Of a stretch of DNA of 49,652 bases, positions 1 through 6,992 are shown in pieces. The DNA is from JAAYCI01 sp964369525. Its GTDB lineage: Bacteria; Bacillota; Clostridia; Oscillospirales; Ruminococcaceae. The translations under genes and the position numbers were made by a program. Location: assembly GCA_964369525.1 (NCBI GenBank), contig CAYJEW010000010.1:1-49652 (forward strand), read 5' to 3'. The notes under the pieces were generated by a model that was not told the DNA's origin, ran no database searches, and was given only the letters and a program-made list of their open reading frames with translations. Position 1 is the first letter of the stretch. Each line of letters starts with the position of its first letter.

Positions 1-110
1 AGCTAAACCCGCATATTCTATGCGATGTTGCCAGCCTTATTATTGTAGCGATTTTTTTTGCGTGTGTCAACATTTAAGGTGGGCCTAATACGTAGCATAA
101 AATTTCAATT

Positions 111-139
111 AAAAACCCGCCCCAATGTGGGGCGGGTTA
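111..139 (-). terminator. Intrinsic terminator after the PASTA pseudokinase gene
   Basis: On the minus strand the stem AACCCGCCCC / GGGGCGGGTT with a short loop is followed by a T-run. It lies about 20 bp beyond the stop codon of the kinase-like gene, so it should end the yebC-pseudokinase transcript. Confidence 0.85.
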
Positions 140-160
140 AAGCTTTGGAATGGTTTGCGG

Positions 161-2179
161 CTAGGGCCCAGTGGACTCCGGAATTGTGTCTGCGTCTGCA
201 TTGTAGTGGATGGTGACCACTGTTGTGGAGGCAACCTGGCCATTTACCACATAGTCTATGGCATGAACATAGCCGTTTAGGGCGGGGTCGGTATTGGGGC
301 CGTCTTGCACCAGCGTATAGGCTATGCCTAGGCTGTTTAGGTATGCTTCCAGCTCGGTGTAGTGGCGGTTTTTATAGGCTTCGAGGTTTGGCATGTAAAA
401 TGTACCGTAGATACGAACCTTTACAACCGTAGCGCCTGTGGCTACCGCCTCGCCGCTGTTTGGGCTTGTGGATTCTACCGTGCCTACCCTATTTAAGCCT
501 GCTGCATTTGTGACGGTTTCTATAGAGTACTCAATTCCTAGGCGGTCTAACTCGGCTACGGCTTCGGCTTGAGTGCGGCCAACAAGACCCGGCATTGGTA
601 TAGTGCTAACATCGGCTGCAACATAGATGATTAGCGTGTCTATACCCGGGCGTATTTTGCCTTCTTCAAGTGTTACGCCATCGTTTGCGGGCACAAGCTC
701 TACCCTAACAACCGTGCCTACCTCTAGCTCGCCGTTGTTTGTTTGTTCCACAACGGTGTATTCAATTTCCAGCTCTTGTAGCTGTTCTTCTGCTTGAGCT
801 ATAAGGGTGTGGGTTGTGGTGAAGTCTGGCAGGTCTATAGGCTCTATGCCTAGGCTTACGGTTAGTTGAATGGCGGACGAGCCGTCCCATACAGAGCCTG
901 CGGGCGGGGTTTGCAACATAATGCGGCCCGCCTCTACATCTGGGCTATAAGTCTCTATTGGCTCTAGGAAGGTGTATGTATCGGTGTAGAATGAGTTTTC
1001 TGTAACATCTTCCAGCCGCTTACCTGTGAAGTCCGGCACAATTTGCTGCTGTGTAGACGAAGAGGTTATCATCGACGCGCTTGAACTGCTTGTCGCATTA
1101 CCAGAGGGGGTAAATATAGACACAATAAGAATTACCAGCAGTAGCACCACAATGGTTGCTATGGCGGCTGCGCCTACAATTAACTGCTGTTTTGTTAGGC
1201 CGAGCGGGCCTTTGGCGGTGCGCCCACCCTGGCCTGTGAAAGCCATATGAAGCTCTGCCACACTTTGGATACGCTCTGCAGGAAGCATGCGCATAGCCCG
1301 CATAATGCCGGCAGATAGAAATGGAGGCACTGTTTTGTTGAGTGTGCGTGCAGGACGCAGTACATCTTCGGCGCGGCGTTCACCCGCTGGCTGTGGAACC
1401 ATGCCTGTAACAAGGCGATACAGCACAGCGCCAAGGGCGTAAATGTCGGTATATCTGCCCTCGAATTCAGAGGCGGTATATTGTTCCGGCGCTGTGTAGC
1501 CGGGGTATAGCTTTGGTTTAAGTTCGCTACCCTGCTGGCGCAATGCTAGCGTGGCAAAGCCGCATAGCCTTGCCGTGCCGCCGCTTTCCAGCACAATGTT
1601 TTCGGGGCTTATGCCACGGTGAACAATGTTTGCACCGTGCAACGCCTCTACACCCGCAAGCACAGGCCGCATAAGCGCCAATGCACGTGATGCTTCTATT
1701 GGCTCTTGGCGTTTTTTGAGGTATTCGTCCAGCGAGGGACCCTCTACCTTTTCGATTACAGCATATGCAGTGTTGTTTTCTTCCAGTACATCCATTACCT
1801 GCACAAGGCCTTCGATTTTGCCAAGGCGCATTAGTATGTTGTATAGGTCGCTAAAGTCCATGCGAGTTGTTTTAAACAGTACCTCACAACCCGGCTTTGC
1901 CTTAATAGCACCTGTTTCGTCGCGGGCGGCGCACAGCGTTACCGGCATGAACTCTTTTATGATTACACGTTGCAGTGTGGTGCCGTCGATGGCGGAATAG
2001 GTAACGCCTTCGCCATCAATTTCAATGTAGCGGCCTATGGTATACTGCTCGGCCAAAAGCCAACCGCTGGGCAATGCACCACCGGGGTTTGTGTTTTCAA
2101 ATTGTATGCCACACTTTGGGCATGTTTCACTGCCGGCCTGAATGCGGCCCATGCAATTGTCGCAAATTCTGTCTGCCAT
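161..2179 (-). CDS. Membrane-anchored zinc-ribbon Ser/Thr pseudokinase with PASTA-like repeats
   Basis: The 672-aa product starts with a four-cysteine zinc ribbon (CxxC at 6-9 and 20-23). A protein-kinase fold follows (about 45-315), then one transmembrane helix (about 333-356) and an extracellular part with about four PASTA-like repeats. The nucleotide-binding lysine is present (VIIK, K75) and so is an APE-like motif (APEQY, about 230). The catalytic loop reads HRGISPEN (187-194) instead of HRDxxxxN, and the DFG position reads CGF (206-208), so both catalytic aspartates are missing. I infer a pseudokinase that senses muropeptide or lipid II and signals by binding rather than by phosphorylation. 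The chosen start has a good Shine-Dalgarno (AAAGGTGG); the upstream in-frame ATG at 2212 has none. It lies 43 nt after yebC, probably in the same transcript. Confidence 0.85.
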   Translation of the reverse strand: MADRICDNCMGRIQAGSETCPKCGIQFENTNPGGALPSGWLLAEQYTIGRYIEIDGEGVTYSAIDGTTLQRVIIKEFMPVTLCAARDETGAIKAKPGCEVLFKTTRMDFSDLYNILMRLGKIEGLVQVMDVLEENNTAYAVIEKVEGPSLDEYLKKRQEPIEASRALALMRPVLAGVEALHGANIVHRGISPENIVLESGGTARLCGFATLALRQQGSELKPKLYPGYTAPEQYTASEFEGRYTDIYALGAVLYRLVTGMVPQPAGERRAEDVLRPARTLNKTVPPFLSAGIMRAMRMLPAERIQSVAELHMAFTGQGGRTAKGPLGLTKQQLIVGAAAIATIVVLLLVILIVSIFTPSGNATSSSSASMITSSSTQQQIVPDFTGKRLEDVTENSFYTDTYTFLEPIETYSPDVEAGRIMLQTPPAGSVWDGSSAIQLTVSLGIEPIDLPDFTTTHTLIAQAEEQLQELEIEYTVVEQTNNGELEVGTVVRVELVPANDGVTLEEGKIRPGIDTLIIYVAADVSTIPMPGLVGRTQAEAVAELDRLGIEYSIETVTNAAGLNRVGTVESTSPNSGEAVATGATVVKVRIYGTFYMPNLEAYKNRHYTELEAYLNSLGIAYTLVQDGPNTDPALNGYVHAIDYVVNGQVASTTVVTIHYNADADTIPESTGP

Positions 2180-2222
2180 TTTTAAGCAGCCACCTTTCGT
2201 ATGTTGATACATAGGTTATGTT

Positions 2223-2963
2223 TTAATAAGCGCCAAGGGCTTCTTCGTTTTCCATGTTATGCCATATATCCTGCACATCGCCGTCGCCCTCAAGGTGGCT
2301 TAGCAGTTGTGCCATGCGCTTTAGGTCGTCGGCGGCAGATAGCTCCACCGTGTTTGAGGGCAGGTATGCCGCCTCTGCCGAAAGCACCGCATATCCCTGC
2401 TCTTGTAGCAGGCGGGCTACCTCGTCTACCTTAGGTGCCTCGCACACCACACGGCATACGCCGTCTTCCATCTCGAAATCGTCGGCGCCTGCGCCAAAAG
2501 CTTGCTCCATAAGCGTTTCTTCGTCGGCGCCTGCGCCATCTAAAAAGATAAGGCCTGCTTGGCTAAACTGGAATGCCACCGAGCCACTTTGGCCTAGGCT
2601 TGCACCGTATTTGTCGAAGTAGTGACGCATGTTTGCGGCTGTGCGGTTGCGATTGTCTGTTAATGTTTCTACCATAACCGCTATACCGCTTGGGCCGTAG
2701 CCCTCATATATAATAGCCTCGTAGTCGTCTTTTTCGCCGCCTTCGGCACGCTTTATCAAACGGTTTATGTTTTCGTTTGGTACGTTTTGGCTTTTTGCTT
2801 TGGAGATAAGGTCTTTTAGCTTTGAGTTAGAGGCAGGGTCTGCGCCGCCGTCTCGCACCGCAATGGAAATTTCGCGGCCTATTTTTGTGAAAACCTTTGC
2901 TCGCTGCGCATCGGTTTTTTCTTTTTTTCGTTTGATGTTGTTCCACTTACTATGGCCGGCCAT
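2223..2963 (-). CDS. yebC: YebC/PmpR-family protein
   Basis: The 246-aa protein begins MAGHSKWNNIKRKK and carries the conserved NIxRxIKRA-type segment and YEGYGPSG motif of the YebC/PmpR family (TACO1 in mitochondria). Members act as transcriptional regulators or as translation factors that help ribosomes through difficult sequences, and sequence alone does not separate these roles. The length is normal for the family. The start is preceded by GGAGGG. A strong promoter lies upstream at 3009-3037, and the pseudokinase gene follows in the same direction. Confidence 0.95.
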   Translation of the reverse strand: MAGHSKWNNIKRKKEKTDAQRAKVFTKIGREISIAVRDGGADPASNSKLKDLISKAKSQNVPNENINRLIKRAEGGEKDDYEAIIYEGYGPSGIAVMVETLTDNRNRTAANMRHYFDKYGASLGQSGSVAFQFSQAGLIFLDGAGADEETLMEQAFGAGADDFEMEDGVCRVVCEAPKVDEVARLLQEQGYAVLSAEAAYLPSNTVELSAADDLKRMAQLLSHLEGDGDVQDIWHNMENEEALGAY

Positions 2964-3008
2964 ATATTCCCTCCATGAGCGGTGTGTGCCCTAAAATAGT
3001 AACGACTA

Positions 3009-3037
3009 ATTATATCATGTGTGTAGCGCAATTTCAA
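3009..3037 (-). promoter_or_regulatory. Sigma-A-type promoter for yebC
   Basis: Minus strand: TTGAAA (3032-3037), 17-nt spacer, TATAAT (3009-3014), with TG one base upstream of the -10 (extended -10). It lies about 46 bp upstream of the yebC start. Confidence 0.8.
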
Positions 3038-3100
3038 CGAAGCAAGGGGACTTGGCCGCCAATTTAACCAAAATGTAAAATTTACACAGTGGCTATTGCT

Positions 3101-3511
3101 CTATATGTTTCGGCTGAGGTGCCATTGCCATATTATATCAAACAGCTGCTGTACACGCTCTAGGTTGTTTTGCAGATACAGCCAGCCAAACAGCGCCTCT
3201 AGGCCTGTGGACGCCCTGTATTCTTCGGCGCTGGCATGTTTTGCCACGGTGGCTTTGCTGGCATTGCGCCCACGGCGAACAATATCTTGCTCTTTTGGGG
3301 TTAGATGTTCTTGCAAAGCAGTTAGCGCCAAAAACTGGTTTTTGGCGCTAACAATATTTACTGCCTCACGATGAAGTGCGCCTGACGGCTTGCGGCTGGT
3401 AGCCACCAGCTGTGAGCGCACCAAAAGTTCCAGCACGCCATCGCCCACAAAGGCCAAGGCCAAGGGCGAGCGCTCGGTTATTTTTATGTCGCTGTTTGGG
3501 GCTTGTAGCAT
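3101..3511 (-). CDS. mrnC: Mini-ribonuclease 3 (Mini-III)
   Basis: The 136-aa protein is a stand-alone RNase III catalytic domain with no dsRNA-binding domain. Visible family features are LAFVGDGVLELLVR near the N-terminus, the basic RRGRNA segment and EYRASTGLEALFGWLYL near the C-terminus, which carries the acidic metal-binding residue. In Bacillus this enzyme matures 23S rRNA ends, assisted by L3. The ATG at 3511 has an AAGGG ribosome site, and an upstream in-frame start would add 14 residues outside the domain. Here it follows obgE by 53 nt; in Bacillus it sits beside cysS. Confidence 0.9.
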   Translation of the reverse strand: MLQAPNSDIKITERSPLALAFVGDGVLELLVRSQLVATSRKPSGALHREAVNIVSAKNQFLALTALQEHLTPKEQDIVRRGRNASKATVAKHASAEEYRASTGLEALFGWLYLQNNLERVQQLFDIIWQWHLSRNI

Positions 3512-3564
3512 TTGTTTTCCCTTTATGAAAGTGTGGGTAGCCAAGCCAACCACACACCTAAAGC

Positions 3565-4833
3565 TTAAAAAATGTAATCGAACTCGTAGTCTCCAACCCT
3601 GACGGTGTCGTTTTCGGCTACGCCTTGGCGCTTCAGCTCGTCTAGCACACCGCTACTCTCGAGCCTACGCTGGAAGTACTGCAGGCTCTCCCAGTCGTCC
3701 ATATCGCTACCGTCCAATATGCGCTCTATCCATTGCGCTTCTATGGTAAATGTGCCGTCTTGCTCTTTTGTTACGGTAAAGCTGTTAAAGCCTTCCATTG
3801 GCGAGGGCGGCACATAGGTTGCCACATACTGTTCTTGCTGTGGCAGTTTCACAAGCTCGTTGTAGATGGTGCGCGGCAGCTCTTTTATGCCTATGTGCGC
3901 CGCCGAGCTGATGGGATAAAACGCATATCCCTGCTGTTCTATATATGCGCTAAGTGTATCTATCTGCTCTTGTGTTGCAATATCGCACTTGCTTCCAAGT
4001 ACAATTTGAGGGCGAGCGGCCAGCTGGGGATTGAAAGCTTTAAGCTCTTTATTGATGGTTTCAAAGTCTTCGCAGGGGTCTCTGCCCTCGCTGCCTGCCA
4101 CGTCTATTAAGTGCACCAGCAAGCGGCAACGCTCTATGTGGCGCAAAAAGTCGTGCCCTAGGCCTGCGCCGCCCGATGCGCCCTCTATAAGGCCAGGAAT
4201 GTCGGCCGCAACAAAGCTTTCTTCTTCGGCCACACGCACCATGCCCAGCACCGGCGTTAGCGTTGTGAAGTGGTAGCCCGCAATTTTGGGTTTTGCGGCG
4301 CTGATTACGCTTATGAGTGTACTTTTGCCCACGTTTGGAAAGCCAATTAGCCCTACATCGGCAATTAGCTTTAGCTCAAGGCGTACATCCAGCACCTGCC
4401 CTGCAAGGCCGGGTTTTGCAAACCTGGGCGCCTGGCGGGTGGGTGTTGCAAAGTGGCTGTTGCCCCAGCCGCCACGGCCGCCGCGCGCAATAAGCACCGG
4501 CTCGTCGCCCGAGATATCGGCCACAATTGCATCGCTTGCGTCGTCTATTACCAGTGTACCTCTTGGCACCTTGATCACAAGGTTTTCGGCGCCTCTGCCA
4601 CTTTGTTTTTTTGCCCGCCCGTCATCGCCATTTGGCGCTGCGTATTTGCGCTTATAGCGAAAATCCATCAGGGTAGACAGGTTGTCGTCGGCCACAAACA
4701 GCACATCGGCCCCACGGCCGCCATCGCCGCCGTCGGGCCCACCTGCCGATACATATTTTTCGCGGTGAAACGAAACGCAGCCATTGCCGCCTTTTCCTGC
4801 TTCTATGCGTATTTTTGCTACATCTATAAACAC
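3565..4833 (-). CDS. obgE: Obg-family GTPase (ObgE/CgtA)
   Basis: The 422-aa protein has the complete Obg layout: glycine-rich OBG fold (1-158), G domain with G1 GFPNVGKST (164-172) and G3 DIPGL (211-215), and a C-terminal OCT domain (about 350-422). Obg acts in late 50S assembly and stress response. One oddity is the G4 motif, which reads SKCD (281-284) where NKxD is usual. Translation appears to start at GTG 4833 behind AAAGGG. It follows rplU-rpmA, the classic Firmicute arrangement, but a strong hairpin separates it from rpmA. Confidence 0.96.
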   Translation of the reverse strand: MFIDVAKIRIEAGKGGNGCVSFHREKYVSAGGPDGGDGGRGADVLFVADDNLSTLMDFRYKRKYAAPNGDDGRAKKQSGRGAENLVIKVPRGTLVIDDASDAIVADISGDEPVLIARGGRGGWGNSHFATPTRQAPRFAKPGLAGQVLDVRLELKLIADVGLIGFPNVGKSTLISVISAAKPKIAGYHFTTLTPVLGMVRVAEEESFVAADIPGLIEGASGGAGLGHDFLRHIERCRLLVHLIDVAGSEGRDPCEDFETINKELKAFNPQLAARPQIVLGSKCDIATQEQIDTLSAYIEQQGYAFYPISSAAHIGIKELPRTIYNELVKLPQQEQYVATYVPPSPMEGFNSFTVTKEQDGTFTIEAQWIERILDGSDMDDWESLQYFQRRLESSGVLDELKRQGVAENDTVRVGDYEFDYIF

Positions 4834-4849
4834 GGCGTACCCTTTCTTT

Positions 4850-4888
4850 TTTTGAAAAACAGCCGGGCCCTTTGCAGGCCCGGCTGTT
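4850..4888 (-). terminator. Intercistronic terminator-like hairpin between rpmA and obgE
   Basis: A perfect 12-bp stem, AACAGCCGGGCC (4858-4869) with GGCCCGGCTGTT (4877-4888), has a 7-nt loop and a run of T on the minus strand. It lies just after the rpmA stop and just before the obgE ribosome site, so it probably lowers read-through from the ribosomal-protein genes into obgE. Confidence 0.85.
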
Positions 4889-4895
4889 GCTTGGT

Positions 4896-5147
4896 TTACT
4901 GCTTAATTGTAACCCTTTTACGGTCGCGGCCCCAACGTTCGAAGCTTACACGCCCATCTACCAGAGCAAAAAGGGTATCGTCTTTACCTTTGCCTACGTT
5001 TGCGCCGGGATGAATGTGGGTGCCACGCTGGCGCACCAGAATGTTGCCCGCAAGCACAAACTGCCCGTCGGCGCGCTTAACGCCTAGGCGTTTCGACTCG
5101 GAGTCGCGGCCGTTTTTTGTTGAACCTACACCTTTCTTATGTGCCAT
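4896..5147 (-). CDS. rpmA: 50S ribosomal protein L27
   Basis: The 83-aa protein contains the L27 signature KKGVGSTKNGRDSESKRLGVK. Its N-terminal tail reaches the peptidyl-transferase centre. It starts directly with MAHKKG. Most Firmicutes instead make L27 with an extra LxLDLQFFA-type N-terminus cut off by the protease Prp (YsxB), whose gene lies between rplU and rpmA. Here there is no extension, and only 18 nt separate rpmA from rplU, so prp is absent from this locus. The ribosome site is GGGAGG. Confidence 0.97.
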   Translation of the reverse strand: MAHKKGVGSTKNGRDSESKRLGVKRADGQFVLAGNILVRQRGTHIHPGANVGKGKDDTLFALVDGRVSFERWGRDRKRVTIKQ

Positions 5148-5165
5148 AATCTTTACACCTCCCGG

Positions 5166-5480
5166 TTATTTACTAGCTATTTCGGTAATTTCTACCTTTG
5201 TGTATGGTTGGCGGTGGCCTAAGCGGCGCACACTGCCTTTTTTGGGTTTGTAGGTAATGATGTTTAGCTTTTTACCCTTGCCCGTTTTGATGATTTTGCC
5301 TGTAACTTTGGCACCTGTAACCATGGGCGAGCCCACTTTTACTTTGCCGTCTTCACCAACTGCGAGCACATCTTCAAATACTACTGTGTCGCCATCGGCC
5401 GCCTGCAGTTTTTCGATGTAGATTTCGTCGCCTTTTTCTACACGATACTGCTTGCCACCGGTTAAAATTACTGCGTACAT
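5166..5480 (-). CDS. rplU: 50S ribosomal protein L21
   Basis: The 104-aa protein begins MYAVILTGGKQYRVEKGD and ends with the KPKKGSVRRLGHRQPYTKVEI segment diagnostic for L21. It is a primary 23S rRNA-binding protein of the large subunit. It is the first gene of rplU-rpmA-(hairpin)-obgE-mrnC. The start has GAGG nine bases upstream, and a consensus promoter and a leader hairpin lie upstream. Confidence 0.97.
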   Translation of the reverse strand: MYAVILTGGKQYRVEKGDEIYIEKLQAADGDTVVFEDVLAVGEDGKVKVGSPMVTGAKVTGKIIKTGKGKKLNIITYKPKKGSVRRLGHRQPYTKVEITEIASK

Positions 5481-5554
5481 GTTGTTTCCTCACTTATATA
5501 GTCTCGCTGAATATGCACAAGGCATCAGGTGGCCACGCAAAAAACGCAACACTT

Positions 5555-5580
5555 AAAAACCCGCTTCAAGCGGCTTTTAT
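5555..5580 (-). promoter_or_regulatory. Hairpin at the start of the rplU leader (possible L21 leader attenuator)
   Basis: Immediately downstream of the predicted start the minus strand reads a short CCGC / GCGG stem-loop followed by five T. It could be an attenuator or part of an autoregulatory L21 leader, but the stem is short and no protein-binding fold is recognised. Confidence 0.4.
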
Positions 5581-5610
5581 ACTATACCATAGTAGAGGCG
5601 GCAATGTCAA
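5581..5610 (-). promoter_or_regulatory. Promoter of rplU-rpmA
   Basis: Minus strand TTGACA (5605-5610), 18-nt spacer, TATAGT (5581-5586). The predicted transcript carries a leader of about 95 nt. Confidence 0.75.
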
Positions 5611-5635
5611 TAAAAATAAAAACAGGCCTCTTTTA

Positions 5636-5809
5636 CTACTTGCGTCCGCGAGGACGACGGGCAAAATAGCGCGCAAGCGTGGTGATGAGCAGCGCAAACC
5701 CAACTATGAAAACAATATTGAACATATCGTACCCGCCTGTGGCGGCCTCGCTTGCGCCTGAGGCGGGCAGGGTTCTGTCTAGCAGAGAGGCAACGCCTGT
5801 GTATAGCAT
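5636..5809 (-). CDS. Small single-pass membrane protein of unknown function (57 aa)
   Basis: The product starts MLYTGVASLLDRTL and contains one hydrophobic helix (FNIVFIVGFALLITTLA, about residues 30-46), then a strongly basic tail ARRPRGRK that should lie in the cytoplasm by the positive-inside rule. The ATG has a good AGGTGA ribosome site at normal spacing. It lies 52 nt downstream of lgt in the same direction, so it may be the last gene of the M16-M16-lgt transcript. I do not recognise a family. The N-terminal 25 residues are Ser/Ala rich and lack a lipobox. Confidence 0.6.
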   Translation of the reverse strand: MLYTGVASLLDRTLPASGASEAATGGYDMFNIVFIVGFALLITTLARYFARRPRGRK

Positions 5810-5861
5810 ATTCTCATCACCTATAGTTATGTTGTGTGTGGGTAGTTATCGTTTTTTTGTT

Positions 5862-6980
5862 TTACTGTGGGGATGTGGTGTCTTCGGGATTGTTCCCCTG
5901 TGGCTCGGCGTCAGCATCAGCCGGCTGCACTGCTGTGTCTGTGGCAGGCTGTTCATCGGCAGTTTGCGAATCTAGGTGCTGTTTTGTTTCTTGTAGCACC
6001 TGTTCTGCCATGGCAATTTGCTGCGCTTTAGACGGAGCTTTTTTGCCTGCCGGCCATTCAATGGTAACCTTGGTGGGCACGCCCTCGTGCTGTAGGGTCA
6101 CGATGGCTGTATGTGGCATGATTTGCGGCACACGTAGCGGGGTGCCTTTTGTTTTTTTGCGTACAACTATCCATATTGCCAGCGCCGCAGCCATAGAAGC
6201 CAGTGCAAAAAGTTGGCTAACGCGCACACCCATAAACATGAGCGAGTCGGTACGCAAGCCTTCGATAAAAAAGCGACCAAGGCCGTACCACATAACATAT
6301 ATAAGGGTCATCTCGCCATTGAAGCGGCGGCGGGAGGAGTACCACCATAGGAACAAAAAGCCCACAAAACACCACACACTCTCGTACAGAAATGTGGGAT
6401 GCACCGGCATGGCGGGGTCTACCACAACGCCTGCTGCGGCAAGGCCGCTTTGGGCATTTTGCAGGTAGGCTGTGGTGGCAGGGCTTATCATACGAAACAA
6501 GCTGTCGGTGTTTGCGCCAAATGCTTCTTGATTAAAAAAGTTACCCCAGCGGCCCAGCGCTTGGCCAATTAAAAATCCAATGCTAACAAGGTCTATCATT
6601 GGTAAAAACGGCACCTTGCGCAGTTTACACGCTATGGCTACGGTGATAAACGCACCTATTACGCCACCGTATATGGCAAGCCCGCCGCTACGCAAGTCTA
6701 TCATTTCTAAAAATGTGCGGTATTCAAAATCCACAAACAATACATAATAAAGCCTTGCGCCAACTATGCCGCCCACAAACCCTATTATGATAACATCTAT
6801 CATTCTATCGGCATCTATGCCAAAGCTTTCGGCCTTCCAAAACGCAAACAGCACCGCCAAAAGCATACCCACACCAATGCAGATACCATACCAAAATACA
6901 GGTATACCAAACAGTGTGAAGGCAATGCGCGAAACCTCAAATTCGAGGCCAAGCCCCGGAAACTCTACAATATTTGTCAT
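5862..6980 (-). CDS. lgt: Prolipoprotein diacylglyceryl transferase
   Basis: The protein moves diacylglycerol from phosphatidylglycerol to the lipobox cysteine of preprolipoproteins in the membrane. It has the Lgt signature GRWGNFFNQEAFG, the HPTFLYES segment and multiple membrane helices. At 372 aa it is longer than typical Lgt (about 260-300 aa). The extra length is a hydrophilic C-terminal tail of about 100 residues rich in Gln, Ala, Asp and Pro, predicted to be cytoplasmic. It starts 12 nt after the M16 peptidase gene, suggesting one transcript. Confidence 0.95.
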   Translation of the reverse strand: MTNIVEFPGLGLEFEVSRIAFTLFGIPVFWYGICIGVGMLLAVLFAFWKAESFGIDADRMIDVIIIGFVGGIVGARLYYVLFVDFEYRTFLEMIDLRSGGLAIYGGVIGAFITVAIACKLRKVPFLPMIDLVSIGFLIGQALGRWGNFFNQEAFGANTDSLFRMISPATTAYLQNAQSGLAAAGVVVDPAMPVHPTFLYESVWCFVGFLFLWWYSSRRRFNGEMTLIYVMWYGLGRFFIEGLRTDSLMFMGVRVSQLFALASMAAALAIWIVVRKKTKGTPLRVPQIMPHTAIVTLQHEGVPTKVTIEWPAGKKAPSKAQQIAMAEQVLQETKQHLDSQTADEQPATDTAVQPADADAEPQGNNPEDTTSPQ

Positions 6981-6992
6981 ATAAACCTCTGC

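Noticed and set aside
1..110. Promoter or gene end at the left edge
   Set aside because: Only AT-rich non-coding sequence without a clear -35/-10 pair or coding frame.
3067..3090. Palindrome TGTAAA-A-TTTACA after mrnC as terminator
   Set aside because: The stem is all A/T except one pair and too weak to call, although a few T follow.
4453..5013. 186-codon plus-strand frame opposite obgE and rpmA
   Set aside because: It overlaps two certain genes and their terminator, and the product resembles nothing.
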